Source: CAZWZG01 sp964638245
GTDB taxonomy: Bacteria; Pseudomonadota; Alphaproteobacteria; Rhodobacterales; Rhodobacteraceae
Assembly: GCA_964638245.1 (NCBI GenBank)
Contig: CAZWZG010000055.1
Coordinates: forward strand, 1 to 17,263
DNA: 17,263 bases
Direction of reading: 5' to 3'
Position numbers and translations under genes: made by a program. The notes beneath the pieces are model-generated. The model saw only the letters and a program-made list of their open reading frames with translations, did not search any database and was not told where the DNA came from. Below, one piece after another: positions 7,264-14,473 of this stretch. Each line of letters starts with the position of its first letter. The first letter of the stretch is position 1.

Positions 7264-8267
7264 AACAGCCCCAAACGACCTTCATGGCACAGGAAATCGA
7301 AGAGATGCCTGAGGCCGCGGCGCGGCTGACCGAGGCGCCTGCACAGGCCGCCATTCGCAGCATCGCGAGTGAACTGCGGGACCTGGACCCCGCTGCCATT
7401 ATCACGGTCGCAAGGGGATCATCGGATCACGCAGCCACCTATCTGAACTACTCCGCGCAAATGCTTTTGGGACTTCCGGTCGCATCGATCGGACCTTCGA
7501 TCGCCTCGATCTATGAAACTCCGCTCAAGGCCAAGGGTTTGGCCGTTTTGGCCATCAGCCAATCAGGCGCAAGCGAGGACATTCGCGTCTTGAGCGAGTC
7601 CTTGGCTGAGGCTGGTGCACAGATCGTCGCTCTCACAAACACCGCGACCAGCCCGCTTGCAGAAGTTGCGAGTTCAGTGATCAACATCGCCGCTGGAAAA
7701 GAGCGCGCGGTTGCAGCCACCAAGAGCTGTTTCAATTCGATTGTGGCTGGGCTTTGGCTTCTGGCGGAATGGGCAGAGGATCAAGAACTCGCGAGTGCGC
7801 TGACGAAACTGCCAGATTGCATGCGAAGGCTTGAGGCCGAGGATGGGCTCGCCATCCTTGGGCCATCCATACGCACGCAACGCCGGGCCGTTGTTTTGGG
7901 GCGTGGGGCAGGGTTGGGGATTGCCAACGAGGTGGCGCTGAAGCTCATCGAAACGTGCGGGGTTCATGCATCGTCCTACAGTGGCGCTGAGGTGTTGCAC
8001 GGTCCCAGCGCGATGCTGGTCGATGGGCATCCGGTGTTGGCCATCACAAGCGGCACCAAAGGCTCGATGGACCCCACAATTGAGCGGCTGGAAAAACAGG
8101 GCGCCAACCTTGTTGCCCTTTCGCCGAAAACGGCAACAGGTCACCCGTTGGTCGATCCGCTTCTCGATATGCAGCCGCTGTACCGTGGGCTTGAGCGGTT
8201 GGCGGTTTCGTTCGGCATGGATCCCGACAATCCAGAGCACCTCCAGAAAGAGACGCGCACCGTCTAG
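7260..8267 (+). CDS. SIS-domain sugar-phosphate deaminase/isomerase, NagB-II (GlmS-like) type
   Basis: A protein of 335 residues with two SIS domains (about 45-175 and 208-330) and no glutaminase domain, as in NagB-II glucosamine-6-phosphate deaminases, which convert an aminohexose phosphate to fructose 6-phosphate and ammonia. Family landmarks: the N-terminal MAQEIEEMPEA at 9-19; ARGSSDHAAT at 51-60; ISQSGASED at 99-107; VAATKS at 151-156; GRGAGLGIANEVALKLIETC at 214-233; AEVLHGP at 243-249; and the C-terminal MDPDNPEHLQKETRTV, a NagB-II hallmark. FrlB-type fructosamine deglycases are also SIS proteins, but these N- and C-terminal signatures fit NagB-II better. The ATG at 7260 overlaps the kinase stop (ATGA); Met9 at 7284 is an alternative start. 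It would perform the last step of the operon's pathway. Confidence 0.88.
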   Translation: MKQPQTTFMAQEIEEMPEAAARLTEAPAQAAIRSIASELRDLDPAAIITVARGSSDHAATYLNYSAQMLLGLPVASIGPSIASIYETPLKAKGLAVLAISQSGASEDIRVLSESLAEAGAQIVALTNTATSPLAEVASSVINIAAGKERAVAATKSCFNSIVAGLWLLAEWAEDQELASALTKLPDCMRRLEAEDGLAILGPSIRTQRRAVVLGRGAGLGIANEVALKLIETCGVHASSYSGAEVLHGPSAMLVDGHPVLAITSGTKGSMDPTIERLEKQGANLVALSPKTATGHPLVDPLLDMQPLYRGLERLAVSFGMDPDNPEHLQKETRTV

Positions 8268-8346
8268 GATGCCGGCGCTTTTGGGCAGGTCACTGTCTTG
8301 CGAAGCTGACAGCCAAATCGTATGTCTCTGACAGGGAAGGGAACCC

Positions 8347-10137
8347 ATGTCGGACACCAGCTTCAACCAGGAAGCCGAGCGCGAAAAATCCAAGAACATC
8401 GCCGCCTTGCGCGCGTTGATGCCCTTTATGGCGCCCTACCGACTCCAGCTTGGACTTGCGATCCTTGCCCTGATTTTTACAGCTGTGGTTTCGCTGGTTT
8501 TGCCCCTTGCCGTGCGCCGCGTTGTGGACGGATTTGAAACCTCGACGCCAGAAATTCTGGACAGCTATTTCCTTGCGGCCTTTGCGCTCGCCGCTCTCAT
8601 TGCGGTCGGCACGGCCCTTCGGTTCTATATCGTCACGTGGATCGGAGAACGGGTCGTCGCGGACATTCGCAAGGCCATTTTCGAGCACATGATCGGGATG
8701 AGTCCTGCCTTCTACGAACGCATCATGACGGGCGAAGTCCTGTCGCGTATCACCACCGATACGACGCTGATCCTCAGCGTCATCGGCTCTTCAATTTCAT
8801 GGGCTTTGCGCAACTTGCTGATGCTAATCGGCGGTCTGATCCTTTTGTTCGTGTCGTCGTTGAAATTGGCCGGCCTTGTCCTTCTGATCGTTCCGCTTGT
8901 GATCGTGCCAATCATCACGCTTGGTCGCCGTGTCCGCCGCTTGTCCCGAGAAAACCAGGACTGGATCGCGGCGTCTTCGGGCAAAGCGTCGGAAGCCTTG
9001 CTTTCGGTTCAAACTGTACAAAGCTTCACGGGCGAAGTTCAGGCCAACGCCGATTTCGGTCGTGTGACTGAGGAGAGCTTTCGTTCGGCGCGCACACGCA
9101 TCGCCACACGGTCCGTCCTTACGGCCATCGTGATCCTCTTGATCTTCTCGGGTGTGGTGGGCGTGCTCTGGATCGGTGCCCGCGATGTGCGCGCTGATGT
9201 CATGTCCATTGGCGAATTGGTTCAATTCGTGATCTACGCCATCATGGTTGCCGGTGCTGCCGCCTCCCTGTCAGAAATCTGGAGCGAATTGCAACGCGCG
9301 GCTGGCGCAACGGAGCGGCTTGTCGAGTTGTTGGAGGCTGTTGATACCGTCGAAGACCCGAGCAACCCGCAACCCGTTCCGCATGTCACGGGTGCGATTG
9401 AGTTCGACGATGTCACCTTCCACTACCCAGCCCGGCCAGACATCGCCGCGTTACAAGGTGTGAGCTTCAAAATCGAACCTGGCGAAACCGTCGCGCTTGT
9501 AGGGCCTTCGGGGGCCGGGAAAAGTACCGTTCTACAGCTGCTTCTCCGCTTTTATGACACCGACACGGGGACCATCCGACTGGATGGCACGGCGATCGAT
9601 GCGATGGAACGGACGTCGTTCCGGCGGGCACTGGCGTTGGTGCCGCAGGACCCTGTGATCTTTGCTGCCTCTGCGCGCGAGAACATCCGATTTGGGCGAC
9701 CCGATGCCAGTGATGCGGACGTTGAAAAGGCGGCGCGCGCTGCGGCCGCCCATGACTTCTTGATGGAACTTCCACAAGGGTATGACACCTATGTTGGCGA
9801 GCGGGGCGTGATGCTTTCGGGGGGGCAGAAACAGCGGATTGCAATCGCGCGGGCTATTTTGCGCGACGCCCCTGTGCTTCTTCTGGATGAAGCCACGTCT
9901 GCTCTTGATGCCGAAAGCGAGCGGGCCGTGCAGGATGCCGTCGATATACTTGCCCAAGGCCGCACGACAATCGTTGTCGCGCACCGTTTGGCAACCGTCA
10001 AAAAGGCGGACCGTATTCTTGTGTTTGATCACGGCAACGTTGTAGCGACCGGCACCCACGCAAGCCTTGTTTCCGAAGGCGGGCTTTACGCGCGCTTGGC
10101 CCGTTTGCAGTTCACGGCTGACGTGGCGGCAGAATAG
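8347..10137 (+). CDS. ABC exporter-type half transporter (fused membrane and ATPase domains, MsbA/ATM-like family)
   Basis: Inner-membrane protein of 596 residues, expected to work as a homodimer moving a substrate out of the cytoplasm. Residues about 25-320 are a six-helix type 1 exporter domain, with the coupling motif TGEVLSRITTDTTLI at 128-142. The ATPase domain carries Walker A GPSGAGKST at 386-394, LSGGQ at 490-494, Walker B VLLLDE at 510-515 and His546. AGGGAAGGGA at 8333-8342 supports the start. A 79-base gap without a clear terminator separates it from the SIS gene, so it may be co-transcribed with the catabolic operon, but its exporter architecture does not fit the pathway and it may be independent. 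Substrate unknown: lipid, peptide and drug exporters all share this layout. Confidence 0.92.
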   Translation: MSDTSFNQEAEREKSKNIAALRALMPFMAPYRLQLGLAILALIFTAVVSLVLPLAVRRVVDGFETSTPEILDSYFLAAFALAALIAVGTALRFYIVTWIGERVVADIRKAIFEHMIGMSPAFYERIMTGEVLSRITTDTTLILSVIGSSISWALRNLLMLIGGLILLFVSSLKLAGLVLLIVPLVIVPIITLGRRVRRLSRENQDWIAASSGKASEALLSVQTVQSFTGEVQANADFGRVTEESFRSARTRIATRSVLTAIVILLIFSGVVGVLWIGARDVRADVMSIGELVQFVIYAIMVAGAAASLSEIWSELQRAAGATERLVELLEAVDTVEDPSNPQPVPHVTGAIEFDDVTFHYPARPDIAALQGVSFKIEPGETVALVGPSGAGKSTVLQLLLRFYDTDTGTIRLDGTAIDAMERTSFRRALALVPQDPVIFAASARENIRFGRPDASDADVEKAARAAAAHDFLMELPQGYDTYVGERGVMLSGGQKQRIAIARAILRDAPVLLLDEATSALDAESERAVQDAVDILAQGRTTIVVAHRLATVKKADRILVFDHGNVVATGTHASLVSEGGLYARLARLQFTADVAAE

Positions 10138-10211
10138 AAATCGGGGCGTCAAACGACGTAACGGTACAACTTGCACCAAAAAGCGCTATTTCCTTAACTA
10201 TGCTCAAAGAC

Positions 10212-10228
10212 GCCGGAGGTTAACCGGC
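10212..10228 (+). promoter_or_regulatory. Palindrome/hairpin upstream of acyl-CoA synthetase gene
   Basis: GCCGG at 10212-10216 can pair with CCGGC at 10224-10228, and a perfect 8-base palindrome GGTTAACC lies within it at 10218-10225. It is about 25 bases before the start codon, which has its own GGGAGGA ribosome binding site at 10240-10246. It could be an operator or a leader hairpin; there is no T-run, so it is not a terminator. No convincing promoter boxes were found in 10138-10250. Confidence 0.25.
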
Positions 10229-10250
10229 TCAGGGCGATTGGGAGGAAAAC

Positions 10251-12155
10251 ATGGCGCAAAGTCCGTTTACGAGCATGGCAGATCGCAACGCGATCGAAGC
10301 CAAAATGTCATATGACGAGCGGGCCAAGTCGGAAACGATGCGGCAGATGATCACGCGCATCTCTGACGCGTTTCCCGATCGGCCTGCGATTTCCTATCAG
10401 ATTACCTCTGGTCCCAAGGACAAGGCGGAAACGCTGACCTGGAAACAGCTCCGCGACCGGTCGTTCCAAGCTGCAAACCTGTTTCATTCCATGGGGATTG
10501 GGGAAACGGACGTCGTGGCCTACATCATGCCAAACGCGTCCGAAGCCCTTGTTACGATGATCGGTGGCTCAATCGCGGGAATTGTGGAGCCGATTAATCC
10601 GCTGCTGGATGCCGAGCAGATCGCAGGGATCCTCCATGGGTCGGGCGCCAAGGTCGTTGTGACGCTCAAAAGCTTCCCAAAGACGGATATCGCGCAGAAG
10701 GTGGCTGAGGCCATCTCGATGGCGCCGGGCGTCCATCACGTCCTTGAGGTTGACCTCAAACGGTACCTGACACCGCCGAAGTCATGGATCGTCTCGCTGA
10801 TCCGCCCGAAACACGAGCCAAAGCACCAAGCCAAGGTGATGGACTTCAACACTGCGGTCGATGCGCAGTCGACCACATTGAACTTTCCCGACAGCGCAGG
10901 GGATAGGGTCGCCGCGTATTTCCATACTGGGGGCACGACAGGCACGCCAAAGGTCGCCCAGCACAAGTATTCCGGCATGGTTTACAACGGCTGGCTTGGG
11001 CATGAGCTTCTCTTCACCGAAGAAGACGTCGTGATGTGCCCGCTCCCGATGTTCCACGTGTTTGCGATCCACGTGATCATGATGGGCGCTTTCACATCTG
11101 GTTGCCATGTCATCTTTCCGACGCCTGCTGGCTATCGCGGCGACGGTGTATTTGACAATTTCTGGAAGCTTTGTGAGCGCTATGGCGTAACATTCATAAT
11201 CACGGTTCCGACGGCGGTCTCTGCCATGATGCAGCGCCCAGTGGACGCTGATATCTCGACAGTCAAACGGGCATTCTCGGGCTCAGCGCCAATGCCGATG
11301 GAGTTGTTCAAGCGCTTTGAGGGATCGACGGGCATCGAGATCATCGAAGGCTACGGACTGACCGAGTGTACCTGCCTTGTGGCGTGTAACCCCTTGGACG
11401 GTGACAAGAAAGTCGGCTCAGTTGGGCTGCCTTTTCCGTATACAGATGTCAAAATTCTGGTTGATACCCCGGAAGGTCCTCAGGACGCCGAGCCGGGCAC
11501 CATCGGCGAAATCTGTGTTGCCAACCCAGGCGTAGTCACCGGCGCCACATACACGGCCGAAGACAAGAACAAGGACCTTTACCACTTCGATAGGTACCTT
11601 CGCACAGGCGATCTGGGGAAAATCGACGAGGACGGTTACCTTTGGATCACGGGGCGCGCGAAGGACCTGATCATTCGAGGCGGCCACAACATTGATCCTG
11701 CCGAAATTGAAGAGGTTCTGGCCATGCATCCCGCAGTGGGCTTTGTCGGTGCGATCGGGCAACCGGATCGGCACTCGGGAGAGATCCCATGCGCATACGT
11801 GGAATTGCTTGAGGGCGCGAACGCCACTTCGGATGAGTTGGCAGAGTACGCCAAAACCCATGTGGGCGAACGGGCAGCTGTGCCAAAATACGTCGAAGTC
11901 CTTGATGAACTGCCCAAAACGGCCGTTGGCAAAATCTTCAAGCCCGATCTTCGCCGTCTTGCGATCACCCGGGTGGTCAACGCCAGCCTTGAAGAAGCTG
12001 GTTTGAAGGCGCGCATTGTCGAAGTCACCGAGGATCCAAAACGTGGGCTCGTCGCCCACGTCGAATGCGCCGGAGAAGAAGAGGCAGTCGCGGCGATTTT
12101 TGACAGTTACACTATTCCATGGAGCGCCAAGATACCCCAAACGAAGGCGGCCTAA
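10251..12155 (+). CDS. AMP-forming acyl-CoA synthetase
   Basis: A 634-residue member of the ANL adenylate-forming superfamily, activating a carboxylic acid to an acyl-adenylate and then to the CoA thioester. The motifs are complete: phosphate-binding FHTGGTTGTPK at 224-234, GYGLTE at 367-372, hinge region TGRAKDLIIRGGHN at 467-480 and the C-terminal catalytic Lys561 (TAVGKIFKPD). It is longer than many family members because about 60 residues follow the catalytic lysine, ending in a segment (VEVTEDPKRGLVAHVEC) that looks like an extra small domain. GGGAGGA four bases upstream supports the ATG. No beta-oxidation genes sit nearby, so the acid it activates cannot be inferred. A leaderless soluble enzyme is expected; no signal peptide is visible. 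Confidence 0.93.
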   Translation: MAQSPFTSMADRNAIEAKMSYDERAKSETMRQMITRISDAFPDRPAISYQITSGPKDKAETLTWKQLRDRSFQAANLFHSMGIGETDVVAYIMPNASEALVTMIGGSIAGIVEPINPLLDAEQIAGILHGSGAKVVVTLKSFPKTDIAQKVAEAISMAPGVHHVLEVDLKRYLTPPKSWIVSLIRPKHEPKHQAKVMDFNTAVDAQSTTLNFPDSAGDRVAAYFHTGGTTGTPKVAQHKYSGMVYNGWLGHELLFTEEDVVMCPLPMFHVFAIHVIMMGAFTSGCHVIFPTPAGYRGDGVFDNFWKLCERYGVTFIITVPTAVSAMMQRPVDADISTVKRAFSGSAPMPMELFKRFEGSTGIEIIEGYGLTECTCLVACNPLDGDKKVGSVGLPFPYTDVKILVDTPEGPQDAEPGTIGEICVANPGVVTGATYTAEDKNKDLYHFDRYLRTGDLGKIDEDGYLWITGRAKDLIIRGGHNIDPAEIEEVLAMHPAVGFVGAIGQPDRHSGEIPCAYVELLEGANATSDELAEYAKTHVGERAAVPKYVEVLDELPKTAVGKIFKPDLRRLAITRVVNASLEEAGLKARIVEVTEDPKRGLVAHVECAGEEEAVAAIFDSYTIPWSAKIPQTKAA

Positions 12156-12235
12156 GTCCGCGAACTTCCTTTCAAACGCCCATTTTCCGCCCCAATCAGT
12201 CTTTCTACTCTTCCCATAAGAGAAGGACACCGGCC

Positions 12236-12442
12236 ATGCTTATTGCAATGTTGGTTTTGGGAGTTGGAGCGGGTGCTCTTGGCGCCACTTTTGCTCTGTT
12301 TGCTGGGGCAAACCTTCTGGCCTGCATTGCGATCTATGCCTGCGCCGGGGCCGTTTCAATTCTGTTGACTGCGCTTGTGGTGCTGCTTCTTAACAGGGAG
12401 CATGACGCAGCAGTGGCTGGTCAGGTTATTGTCGCAGAATAA
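12236..12442 (+). CDS. Small two-helix membrane protein, function unknown
   Basis: A 68-residue protein that is almost entirely hydrophobic: segments at about 3-25 and 29-52, rich in Ala, Leu and Gly, followed by a charged tail (NREHDAAVAGQVIVAE). The ATG at 12236 is chosen because GAAGGA (12222-12227) stands 8 bases upstream; the frame is open back to 12119, but the added part is polar and overlaps the end of the synthetase gene. A 5-bp hairpin (12208-12212 with 12218-12222) ends just at the ribosome binding site and might modulate translation. It lies 80 bases downstream of the acyl-CoA synthetase and may be co-transcribed. I do not recognise a family. The hydrophobic pattern plus the good ribosome binding site make it a likely real gene. 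Confidence 0.65.
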   Translation: MLIAMLVLGVGAGALGATFALFAGANLLACIAIYACAGAVSILLTALVVLLLNREHDAAVAGQVIVAE

Positions 12443-12844
12443 AAACTGCTTCACATGATTTGATCTCGCCGGCGCATGGCGCCGATAATCGCCCTCGAAG
12501 TTGCTTCCTTTCGTTGTCGGATTAAGCCACCGCTGTTCATACGCTGGTTTGCGGAGCACCTCGGCCCCCAATCCACCTCGTGCATTTCTAAGCAAAGCGT
12601 CAAATGTCGGCGTAGCAATTCCCGAGGACCGAAGCTTGTGATCCCGAAAGGGGAATTGGCTTGTGACCTTAGAAAAATACTCGCCAACTACTGCTAGGGG
12701 TGCGATCGCAACCGCGGTTCTGATGACGACGGTGCTGGACAATCCCACCTAGAAACTGACCCGCGCTATTGCGATTGCCGATTTCGATATCCGTGGCCTT
12801 TGTACCTTAAGTCGAGCGCCATTTGCGTTCCAGGACCGCTGGAT
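12443..12844. other. Gene-poor 402-base interval between convergent genes
   Basis: It lies between the small membrane protein (plus) and the aldehyde dehydrogenase (minus). Short open frames exist on both strands (for example plus 12476-12697 and minus 12356-12748), but they overlap each other, lack ribosome binding sites and show no recognisable domain. A 6-bp hairpin CGGCGC-ATG-GCGCCG sits at 12470-12484 without a T-run. I see no tRNA, no terminal inverted repeats and no clear transposase fragment. It could be decayed sequence or could hold an unrecognised small RNA. Confidence 0.6.
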
Positions 12845-14296
12845 TCACTTGAGACGGATCGCGACGTTCTTTGTTTGAACGTAATTCCAAAGCGCTTCGC
12901 GCCCCTTCTCGCGACCGTAGCCCGATTTTCCAAATCCACCAAATGGCGTCTCGACACCGCCGGCATACCATTCATTTACAAAGACTTGCCCGCTGCGGAG
13001 CTGTCGCGCTGCCGACGTTGCCCGGTCAAGATCGCGGGTGAAGACGCCGGCGACGAGCCCGTAGTCGGTCCCGTTCGCGATCTCTATGGCTTCGGCGTCC
13101 GTCTTGAAGGGCATGACGGCCTGGACAGGTGCGAAGGCTTCTTCGCGGGCGATTTCCATGTCGGGTGTGACGTTGTCGAAGATCGTTGGTTCCAGGAAAA
13201 ACCCTGGCTGGTTCATCTTGCGCCCACCCGTTGCGGCCCGCGCACCCGCAGCCACAGCTGTCGAGCACATGTCTGCGGCCCGGTCGCGCTGGGCCTCGGA
13301 CACCATCGCGCCCATGTTCATACCGGACTCGGTGCGCTCAATGCCCGGACCCACCGACAGACCCTTCGCCGTCTCGACCATGCGCTCGACCAGTTGGTCG
13401 TGAATGCTTTCATGGACGATGACACGGCTCATGGCTGAACAGACCTGACCGGCGTTAAAGAAGATGCCCCAGCGCTGGCTGTCCAGGAACTGATCCAGAT
13501 CCGCGTCCGAATGCACGATTGCAGCGGATTTTCCGCCCAGTTCCAGGACGCAAGGCACCACGTTCTGCGCCGCTGCGGTCGCGATAGCGATGCCGGTTTG
13601 CACAGAGCCCGTGAAGACGACCTGATTGATCCCGGGATGTCCGACCAGTGCTGCGCCAGCTTCGTGACCCCAGCCGCACAGGATGTTGACGCATCCCGGG
13701 GCAAACCCGGCGGCTTCGGCTGCCAGAGCAACATACCGGCACGCCATTGGAGTGAGTTCCGGGGTCTTGATGACGCAAGCGTTGCCGGTCGCCAGACCAG
13801 CCGAAAGCGAACGCGCTGCCATTTCGACCGGATAGTTCCAGGGAATGACCTGCGCCGATACACCGAAGGGCTCGTTCAGCGTGAAGTCGAAATAGTTGCG
13901 TCCTAGCGGGACTTGGCGACCTTCAACGGTGTCGGCCTGATTGCCGTAGTATTCAAAATAGCGGGCGGCACCGCGAATTTCGGTTTCGGATTCCCAAATC
14001 GGCTTGCCCTGTTCCAGCGTCAGAACGCGAGCGATTTCGTCGATGTTCTCCAAAAGCCAATGCCCGATCTTCTGAACCATGCGGCCCCGCTCAACAGGAC
14101 GCATATCCGTCAAGTAGCCGCTGTCTGCGATACGCCTTGCCGCGGCAACAGCGCGATCGACATCGGCTGCATCCGCAAGAGCGTGTTCTGCGAGGGGCTC
14201 GCCTGTGCCCGGATTGTCGATTGTGACGCGTCCGGCCCCTCCATCAATCCATTCGCCATCCACGTAGTTCTGCCAGAAGGGGGCAATGTCTTGCAT
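12845..14296 (-). CDS. NAD(P)-dependent aldehyde dehydrogenase
   Basis: A 483-residue enzyme of the aldehyde dehydrogenase superfamily, oxidising an aldehyde to its acid with NAD(P). Catalytic and cofactor residues are all present: Asn154 (PWNYP), Lys177 (VIKTPE), Glu252 (LELGGKS) and nucleophile Cys286 (NAGQVCSAMS). A conserved EEAFAPV follows, and the C-terminus has PFGGFGKSGYGREKG. Length is standard. The frame reaches a TTG at 14311, but the ATG at 14296 with GAAGAGA 8 bases upstream is the better start, and the protein then begins MQDIAPFWQNYVDGEW as family members do. It resembles betaine-aldehyde and gamma-aminobutyraldehyde dehydrogenases, but the substrate cannot be assigned. It lies 177 bases downstream of the FAD dehydrogenase gene on the same strand. 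Confidence 0.94.
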   Translation of the reverse strand: MQDIAPFWQNYVDGEWIDGGAGRVTIDNPGTGEPLAEHALADAADVDRAVAAARRIADSGYLTDMRPVERGRMVQKIGHWLLENIDEIARVLTLEQGKPIWESETEIRGAARYFEYYGNQADTVEGRQVPLGRNYFDFTLNEPFGVSAQVIPWNYPVEMAARSLSAGLATGNACVIKTPELTPMACRYVALAAEAAGFAPGCVNILCGWGHEAGAALVGHPGINQVVFTGSVQTGIAIATAAAQNVVPCVLELGGKSAAIVHSDADLDQFLDSQRWGIFFNAGQVCSAMSRVIVHESIHDQLVERMVETAKGLSVGPGIERTESGMNMGAMVSEAQRDRAADMCSTAVAAGARAATGGRKMNQPGFFLEPTIFDNVTPDMEIAREEAFAPVQAVMPFKTDAEAIEIANGTDYGLVAGVFTRDLDRATSAARQLRSGQVFVNEWYAGGVETPFGGFGKSGYGREKGREALWNYVQTKNVAIRLK

Positions 14297-14316
14297 CTCA
14301 GATCTCTTCAAAATGG

Positions 14317-14341
14317 GCCGCTATGGAAAAGCGGCGTTTTT
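14317..14341 (+). terminator. Terminator-like hairpin in the leader of the aldehyde dehydrogenase gene
   Basis: GCCGCT at 14317-14322 pairs with AGCGGC at 14330-14335, with a 7-base loop followed by GTTTTT at 14336-14341 on the plus strand. No plus-strand gene ends here. On the minus strand the same bases form a hairpin about 20 bases before the aldehyde dehydrogenase start, preceded rather than followed by the A/T run, so there it would be a leader hairpin and not a terminator. Confidence 0.3.
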
Positions 14342-14438
14342 CAGTGCGATGTCCTTGACACAATGCATGGCACTCGTTTGGCGTGATGGGAATGCGTCAG
14401 TGCGAAAAAACCGTTTGCATGGAGTCTTTCAAAATGAT

Positions 14439-14457
14439 GGGCGCATGCCCTAGCGCC
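14439..14457 (-). terminator. Weak possible terminator after the FAD dehydrogenase gene
   Basis: On the minus strand, 17 bases after the stop codon, GGCGC (14453-14457) can pair with GCGCC (14440-14444), and an alternative 4-bp GGGC/GCCC stem overlaps it. The sequence after it is CATCATTTTG, with only a short T-run. The stem is short and the T-run poor, so termination may be incomplete and the aldehyde dehydrogenase gene may be read through. Confidence 0.3.
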
Positions 14458-14473
14458 GATCGCTCGTCAGGAT

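Noticed and set aside
7260..8267. Calling the SIS protein a fructosamine deglycase (FrlB)
   Set aside because: The N-terminal EIxExP region and the C-terminal DPDNPEHLQK ending fit NagB-II deaminases better, although the operon content resembles frl.
10171..10200. TTGCAC / TAACTA as a promoter for the acyl-CoA synthetase
   Set aside because: Only about half of the -35 and a third of the -10 positions match consensus, which is too weak to report as a feature.
12470..12484. CGGCGC-ATG-GCGCCG hairpin as a terminator for the small membrane protein gene
   Set aside because: No T-run follows on either strand and the stem is short, so it does not meet the usual terminator form.
12356..12748. Minus-strand 130-codon and plus-strand 73-codon frames in the gene-poor interval
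   Set aside because: They overlap each other and a better gene, have no ribosome binding site and match no family I recognise.
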